A stretch of 9,055 nt of DNA, taken from CAZHAM01 sp964530415. GTDB taxonomy: Bacteria > Patescibacteriota > WWE3 > UBA101185 > UBA10185. Below the pieces are notes generated by a model. The model did not search any database. It saw only the letters and a program-made list of their open reading frames with translations, and had not been told where the DNA came from. Within the stretch, counting starts at the first letter, position 1; each line of letters begins with the position of its first letter. A program made the position numbers and the translations under genes. Location: contig CAZHAM010000028.1 in NCBI GenBank assembly GCA_964530415.1, forward strand, positions 1 through 9,055, read 5' to 3'. Positions 6,188 through 9,055 of the stretch are shown piece by piece.

Positions 6188-6541
6188 ATGTTTGAACAAA
6201 AATTTATCGCCGAAAATTTACAAAAAACATATTGCCCAAAATGCGGATCCAGCCTTGAAGGAGCCCAGCTTGTCACTATAAGCGAAGCCCCTATAGCACT
6301 TGTTGCCCACGCTGTTTGCCCGGTATGCAAGGCAGAAAGTATGGTTACAATTACTCCCGCGGGAAGCGGAACAGTTCAAGTTCAATCGGACTTAACGGGA
6401 TCTGAATTTAAAAAGTTTATTGGGGCAAAAAACGTGAGTTATGACGAGGTTTTAGACCTTCACATCGCTCTAAAAAAAGAGACTATATGGAACTTACTGC
6501 AGAAAAAAGAGAAAAAACAGGAAAACAAGCTAAAAGCCTAA
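6188..6541 (+). CDS. small zinc-ribbon protein (117 aa)
   Basis: Two Cys pairs, CPKC (16-19) and CPVC (44-47), are spaced 24 residues apart, as in a treble-clef or zinc-ribbon fold binding one Zn ion. The region between them is beta-prone. Residues 52-70 (TITPAGSGTVQVQSDL) are also beta-like, and 72-117 is a charged helical tail ending in a Lys/Glu/Gln-rich stretch. There is no membrane segment. The ATG at 6188 is chosen over an in-frame TTG at 6161, because the TTG falls at or before the expected transcription start of the promoter at 6129-6157. A weak GGAA lies 7 nt upstream. The last 55 bp overlap the bL25 gene in another reading frame, so the two are surely co-transcribed. A role in translation is suggested only by that partner; the exact function is unknown. 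Confidence 0.75.
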   Translation: MFEQKFIAENLQKTYCPKCGSSLEGAQLVTISEAPIALVAHAVCPVCKAESMVTITPAGSGTVQVQSDLTGSEFKKFIGAKNVSYDEVLDLHIALKKETIWNLLQKKEKKQENKLKA

Positions 6542-7188
6542 GAAAATCAGGTTTAATCCCCGCTGTAATTTATGGTCCCGAAATGGAATCTGTTAGTATT
6601 TCGGTCCCAAAAGTTAAGTTTAACAAAATCTTTGAGGAAGCTGGAGAAACATCTCTTGTTGACCTTAACGTGGATAAAACCAGCTATAAAGTGCTTTTTA
6701 AAAACGTCCAGTTCGATCCGATTACACTAAACGCTATTCATGTAGAATTTTATAAACCAAATCTTTCAGAAAAAATTAATGCTGAAATTCCTGTAGAAGT
6801 TATCGGTGAGGATACCCATCCTTTGATCAAGAGCGGAGAAGCTATGGTTTTGACAATAATAGAAGAAATAAAAGTAGAAGCTTTACCTACAGATTTGCCG
6901 AAAGCATTCGTAATAGATATCTCGAGTCTTGAAAAAGTTGGCGACTCAATTACTGTATCCCAGCTTGAATACGACCATGACAAAGTTGAAATTGTTGAAT
7001 TAGAGCCTGATTCGATGGTAGTTAAACTCGACAGTGCCGAGATGCAAGAAGAGCCGGAAGAAACACCGGTTAGCGAAGAAGAGGCATTGGCCGGAATTGA
7101 AGCCACAAAAGAAACTGCTGAAGAGGAAGAAGACGAAGATAGCGAATCAGAAGATAAAACAAAAGACAAAGCAAAAGATAAAGAATAG
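6487..7188 (+). CDS. rplY: 50S ribosomal protein bL25, CTC (long) form
   Basis: The N-terminal domain (1-92) has the 5S rRNA-binding signature of the family: REKTGKQAKSLRKSGLIPAVIYG (8-30), then a beta-rich part ending NAIHVEFYKP (82-91). Residues 93-182 form the second beta domain of the CTC/TL5-type protein (IPVEVIGE, the long E-E-I-K-V-E-A-L-P-T-D-L-P motif at 126-138, then the D-S-I-T-V-S-Q-L segment). This matches the long bacterial form rather than the short 94-residue E. coli L25. The C-terminus (186-233) is a strongly acidic Glu/Asp tail finished by Lys/Asp repeats; such tails occur in this family. The protein binds 5S rRNA in the central protuberance of the 50S subunit. The start lies 55 bp inside the upstream zinc-ribbon gene, preceded by AAGAGA about 6 nt upstream as a plausible ribosome site. 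A hairpin terminator follows 15 bp after the stop. Confidence 0.93.
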   Translation: MELTAEKREKTGKQAKSLRKSGLIPAVIYGPEMESVSISVPKVKFNKIFEEAGETSLVDLNVDKTSYKVLFKNVQFDPITLNAIHVEFYKPNLSEKINAEIPVEVIGEDTHPLIKSGEAMVLTIIEEIKVEALPTDLPKAFVIDISSLEKVGDSITVSQLEYDHDKVEIVELEPDSMVVKLDSAEMQEEPEETPVSEEEALAGIEATKETAEEEEDEDSESEDKTKDKAKDKE

Positions 7189-7203
7189 ATCCCGGAATAG
7201 ATA

Positions 7204-7258
7204 GAACCCAGCAATTACAAGTATTAAACTCGAGATTTGCCGGGTTCATTTGTTTTTC
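7204..7258 (+). terminator. rho-independent terminator after bL25
   Basis: GAACCC-A-GCAA (7204-7214) pairs with TTGC-C-GGGTTC (7237-7247), giving ten base pairs with one internal A/C mismatch and a loop of about 22 nt. It is followed by ATTTGTTTTT. It sits in the 71-bp space between the convergent bL25 gene and the two-helix membrane gene. The reverse strand lacks a U-run after the stem, so it mainly serves the plus strand. Confidence 0.7.
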
Positions 7259-7259
7259 C

Positions 7260-7592
7260 TTATGACTTAGATTTTATCAACGGAACCATAACAAATAGAA
7301 AGAACGCAACACAAAATACGAATATGCCCACACCCCAAGCATTTTCCCTTTGCATAGTGGACCAGTCTTGGGGACTACCCAGAACGCTTACGGGAGTAGG
7401 TACAAAAGTTGCTGTAGGTTGGGGCGTCTCGGTAGGACTGGGCGTCGGGGTCGCGGTATCTGCTCTTTGCGGCAGAAAGTCATGCATTATCCCAGACTCA
7501 TTTATGGCCCACGCCATTAGAACACACGCCACGATCAAAAGCGCTACACCAACCATATTCAACACTAAGGACAGCCTATTTTTAAATTCCAT
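7260..7592 (-). CDS. two-helix membrane protein with Thr/Pro-rich outer linker (110 aa)
   Basis: The protein starts MEFKNRLSLV, with a first membrane helix at about 8-30 and a second at about 86-106, ending in KSKS. By the positive-inside rule both ends are cytoplasmic and the 31-84 segment is outside. That segment contains a Thr/Pro repeat stretch (TATPTPSPTETPQPTATFVP, 46-65), like extended or glycosylatable wall-spanning linkers. No family is recognised. An in-frame ATG at 7637 would add 15 residues, but the start at 7592 is clearly favoured by GGAGGTGA ending 4 nt upstream. The gene lies 80 bp after valS on the same strand and has its own promoter overlapping the valS stop codon. It is convergent with bL25. 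Function unknown; an envelope role is inference. Confidence 0.8.
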   Translation of the reverse strand: MEFKNRLSLVLNMVGVALLIVACVLMAWAINESGIMHDFLPQRADTATPTPSPTETPQPTATFVPTPVSVLGSPQDWSTMQRENAWGVGIFVFCVAFFLFVMVPLIKSKS

Positions 7593-7596
7593 TAGC

Positions 7597-7604
7597 TCAC
7601 CTCC
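7597..7604 (-). promoter_or_regulatory. strong Shine-Dalgarno of the two-helix membrane gene
   Basis: On the minus strand GGAGGTGA lies 4 nt before the ATG at 7592, a near-perfect anti-16S complement. It decides the start in favour of 7592 over the upstream in-frame ATG at 7637. It contrasts with the Shine-Dalgarno-less starts at 1830, 1902, 3573 and 4374. Confidence 0.88.
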
Positions 7605-7647
7605 GCTTTTATCTAGATAGAATATTGGATAAATCAAATCCGCACAG

Positions 7648-7676
7648 ATTTTAGCATTTAAATCCTATAGTATCAA
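7648..7676 (-). promoter_or_regulatory. promoter of the two-helix membrane gene
   Basis: On the minus strand TTGATA (7676-7671), 17 nt, then TAAAAT (7653-7648), with TGC directly before the -10 making it an extended -10. The expected start near 7641 gives a leader of about 49 nt. The -35 overlaps the TGA of valS at 7673-7675. A 10-bp palindrome, TATCTAGATA (7610-7619), lies in the leader. Confidence 0.65.
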
Positions 7677-9055
7677 CGCACCCCCGGCCAATCGCTTATT
7701 ATTAAATCACGTTCGTTTTCTGATTTGATATTTTCCCAAATTGCCTCGGTAACAAAGGGCATAAACGGATGTAAAAGTTTTAAACAGCTTGAGTACACAT
7801 GTCTGAACACGCTTAAACTGATCTTTTTATTAACGCCCTCGCCTTTAACATACTCAAGGTAGTTGTCAGCCAGCTCGTGCCACACAAACTGGTAGATCTC
7901 TTCGGCGGCGTCTGCAAAACGGTATTTTTCAATTTTTTTATCAATACTTTTAATTAGTTTGGCTAAACTCTTTAAGATTTCGCTGTCTTCTTTACTTAAC
8001 GACTTGGTAAATTCCTTGGAAAAAGGCTCAGCTACTAAAATATCACCCATTTTTAAACTCTCCTGTTCAAGTAGCATCAGCATAAACCTCCCCATGTTCC
8101 ATATTTTATTCGCAAAGTTTCTGTAAGAAATAATTTTATCCCGGGGAAAACTAAAATCCCGACCCATTGCTGTTCCGCTAATTAAACCCATTCTCAAAGC
8201 GTCTGCGCCGTACTCAGTTAAATACTCGTCTGGGTTTATAACATTTCCCAAACTTTTACTCATTTTTCTACCGTCTAATGCACGAACCATTCCGTGGAGG
8301 TATACGTGCTCAAAAGGGGACTTGTCGGTTAAATATATGCCAAACATAACCATTCTCGAAACCCAAAGTCTAATTATTTCCCATCCTGTTTCTAAAACGC
8401 TCGTTGGATAAAAATACTTAAAATCTTCCGAATCCGGGTATTTTAGTGTAGTTAAAGGCCACTGACCGCTTGAAAACCAGGTATCAAATGTATTTGTGTC
8501 CTGTAAATAATTTTTTCCGCCTCCAGCAGGTTTTGTTTTACTTATAATGTATTTCGCGTCTCTTGGAACAATCATCGACTGCATTCCTTTTTCGATTTCT
8601 TCAAAAGAATGCTTTTTAAGAAGTTCGCTAATTATATCCGTCACTGTTCCTTCTTTTGCCAAGAAAGTTACCTGAAGTTCGGGATTTTCTTCGACAGCGT
8701 ACCAAGCAGGAATTCTTATGCCGAAAACATTTTGTCTCGATATCGGCCAATCCCGCATTTCTTCCATCCATCTTACATAGGTGATTTCGCGCCATTTGGG
8801 AAATATTTTTACATCTCCGTTTTTAACTGCGTCTAATGCCGGCTTTTTAAATGATTTTCCCGGCTTGTCTACTTGAATAAACCAGTTGGGCAAAATTGTG
8901 GGTTCTATTTCGTGTGAACTTCGATTGCAAACTGAAATCGCGTGTGAGTATTTTTCATCAATTTTCTCAATCAGATCTTTAGCACTAAGGTCTTCGATTA
9001 TTTGTTTTCTCGCTTCAAGAACTTTTAGTCCGACATAATTGTCTGCATTTTTTAA
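7673..9055 (-). CDS. valS: valyl-tRNA synthetase, C-terminal part (5' end outside window)
   Basis: The frame stays open from the stop (TGA, 7675-7673) to the right edge, giving 460 residues. It does not start at the in-frame TTG near 8893: residues 1-54 upstream of it (from GLKVLEARKQIIEDL to CNRSSHEIEP) continue the ValRS alignment. ValRS joins valine to tRNA-Val and edits Thr-tRNA-Val. Visible landmarks are IEPTILPNWFIQV (after CP1), MRDWPISRQNVFGIRIPAWY (100-119), FDTWFSSGQWPLTTL (190-204; IleRS would have DVWFDS here), VLETGWEIIRLWVSRM, the class I KMSKS loop (264-268) in GRKMSKSLGNVINP, and an anticodon-binding helical domain ending LHPFMPFVTEAIW. The HIGH motif and most of the editing domain lie outside. 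The protein stops right after ISDWPGVR, so the C-terminal tRNA-binding coiled-coil arm found in E. coli and Thermus ValRS is absent. Confidence 0.95.
   Translation of the reverse strand, partial: LKNADNYVGLKVLEARKQIIEDLSAKDLIEKIDEKYSHAISVCNRSSHEIEPTILPNWFIQVDKPGKSFKKPALDAVKNGDVKIFPKWREITYVRWMEEMRDWPISRQNVFGIRIPAWYAVEENPELQVTFLAKEGTVTDIISELLKKHSFEEIEKGMQSMIVPRDAKYIISKTKPAGGGKNYLQDTNTFDTWFSSGQWPLTTLKYPDSEDFKYFYPTSVLETGWEIIRLWVSRMVMFGIYLTDKSPFEHVYLHGMVRALDGRKMSKSLGNVINPDEYLTEYGADALRMGLISGTAMGRDFSFPRDKIISYRNFANKIWNMGRFMLMLLEQESLKMGDILVAEPFSKEFTKSLSKEDSEILKSLAKLIKSIDKKIEKYRFADAAEEIYQFVWHELADNYLEYVKGEGVNKKISLSVFRHVYSSCLKLLHPFMPFVTEAIWENIKSENERDLIISDWPGVR

Noticed and set aside
6750..7214. Minus-strand 154-residue Ser-rich open frame opposite bL25
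   Set aside because: The Ser runs are the antisense of the Glu/Asp-rich bL25 tail; there is no start signal and the bL25 assignment is firm.
7237..7620. Plus-strand 127-residue open frame over the two-helix membrane gene
   Set aside because: It overlaps the terminator and is antisense to a gene with a strong Shine-Dalgarno, promoter and clear membrane topology.
8891..8893. In-frame TTG as the start of valS
   Set aside because: The reading frame upstream continues with clear ValRS sequence (LEARKQIIEDL, CNRSSHEIEP) to the window edge, so the true start is outside.
2..9054. CRISPR arrays, tRNA/rRNA genes, insertion sequences or defence-system genes
   Set aside because: No regularly spaced direct repeats, tRNA-like cloverleaf, terminal inverted repeats, transposase or nuclease motifs were seen on reading both strands.

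Overview
The window looks like compact, fairly AT-rich bacterial chromosome, most plausibly from a Candidate Phyla Radiation (Patescibacteria) genome assembled from a metagenome. This placement is an inference. It rests on very short intergenic gaps and overlapping genes, many small lineage-restricted membrane and coiled-coil proteins, a coiled-coil/SpoIID-like secreted protein, a YdbS-like bacterial PH-domain membrane protein, a ValRS lacking its usual C-terminal arm, and several promoters so close to the AUG that the mRNAs look leaderless. A run of exactly 100 N at 2684-2783 is an assembly gap. TGA serves as a normal stop in several genes, so there is no sign of the UGA=Gly code of Gracilibacteria or Absconditabacteria.

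Layout. On the minus strand, 1830 down to 1 is a probable operon: a small acidic protein, a 479-residue Ala/Pro/Gln/Met-rich helical protein with no membrane segment, and the first 31 codons of a secreted protein that runs off the left edge. A 71-bp divergent promoter region (1831-1901) separates it from plus-strand genes. These are a secreted coiled-coil/SpoIID-domain protein interrupted by the N gap (1902-3527), then a tight three-gene envelope cluster (3573-6101): a PH-domain membrane protein, a 79-residue two-helix membrane protein, and a 575-residue single-pass protein with a degenerate PP2C-like cytoplasmic domain and an outer beta-propeller-like domain. A well-formed sigma70-type promoter (6129-6157) precedes a small zinc-ribbon protein whose 3' end overlaps the ribosomal protein bL25 gene by 55 bp. 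A hairpin terminator follows bL25.

Convergent to this, on the minus strand from the right edge, lie valS (valyl-tRNA synthetase, 5' end outside the window) and a small two-helix membrane protein with a Thr/Pro-rich outer linker, which has its own promoter and a strong Shine-Dalgarno.

Functionally the window mixes translation (bL25, ValRS) with cell-envelope work (SpoIID-type peptidoglycan cleavage, membrane PH protein, PP2C-like/propeller protein). No mobile element, CRISPR array, tRNA, rRNA or classical defence system was seen. There is no gene-free stretch longer than about 85 bases. The most unusual items are the pseudo-phosphatase/propeller protein, the unrecognised 95-aa/479-aa/secreted-protein operon, the shortened ValRS, the zinc-ribbon/bL25 overlap, and the leaderless promoter pattern.
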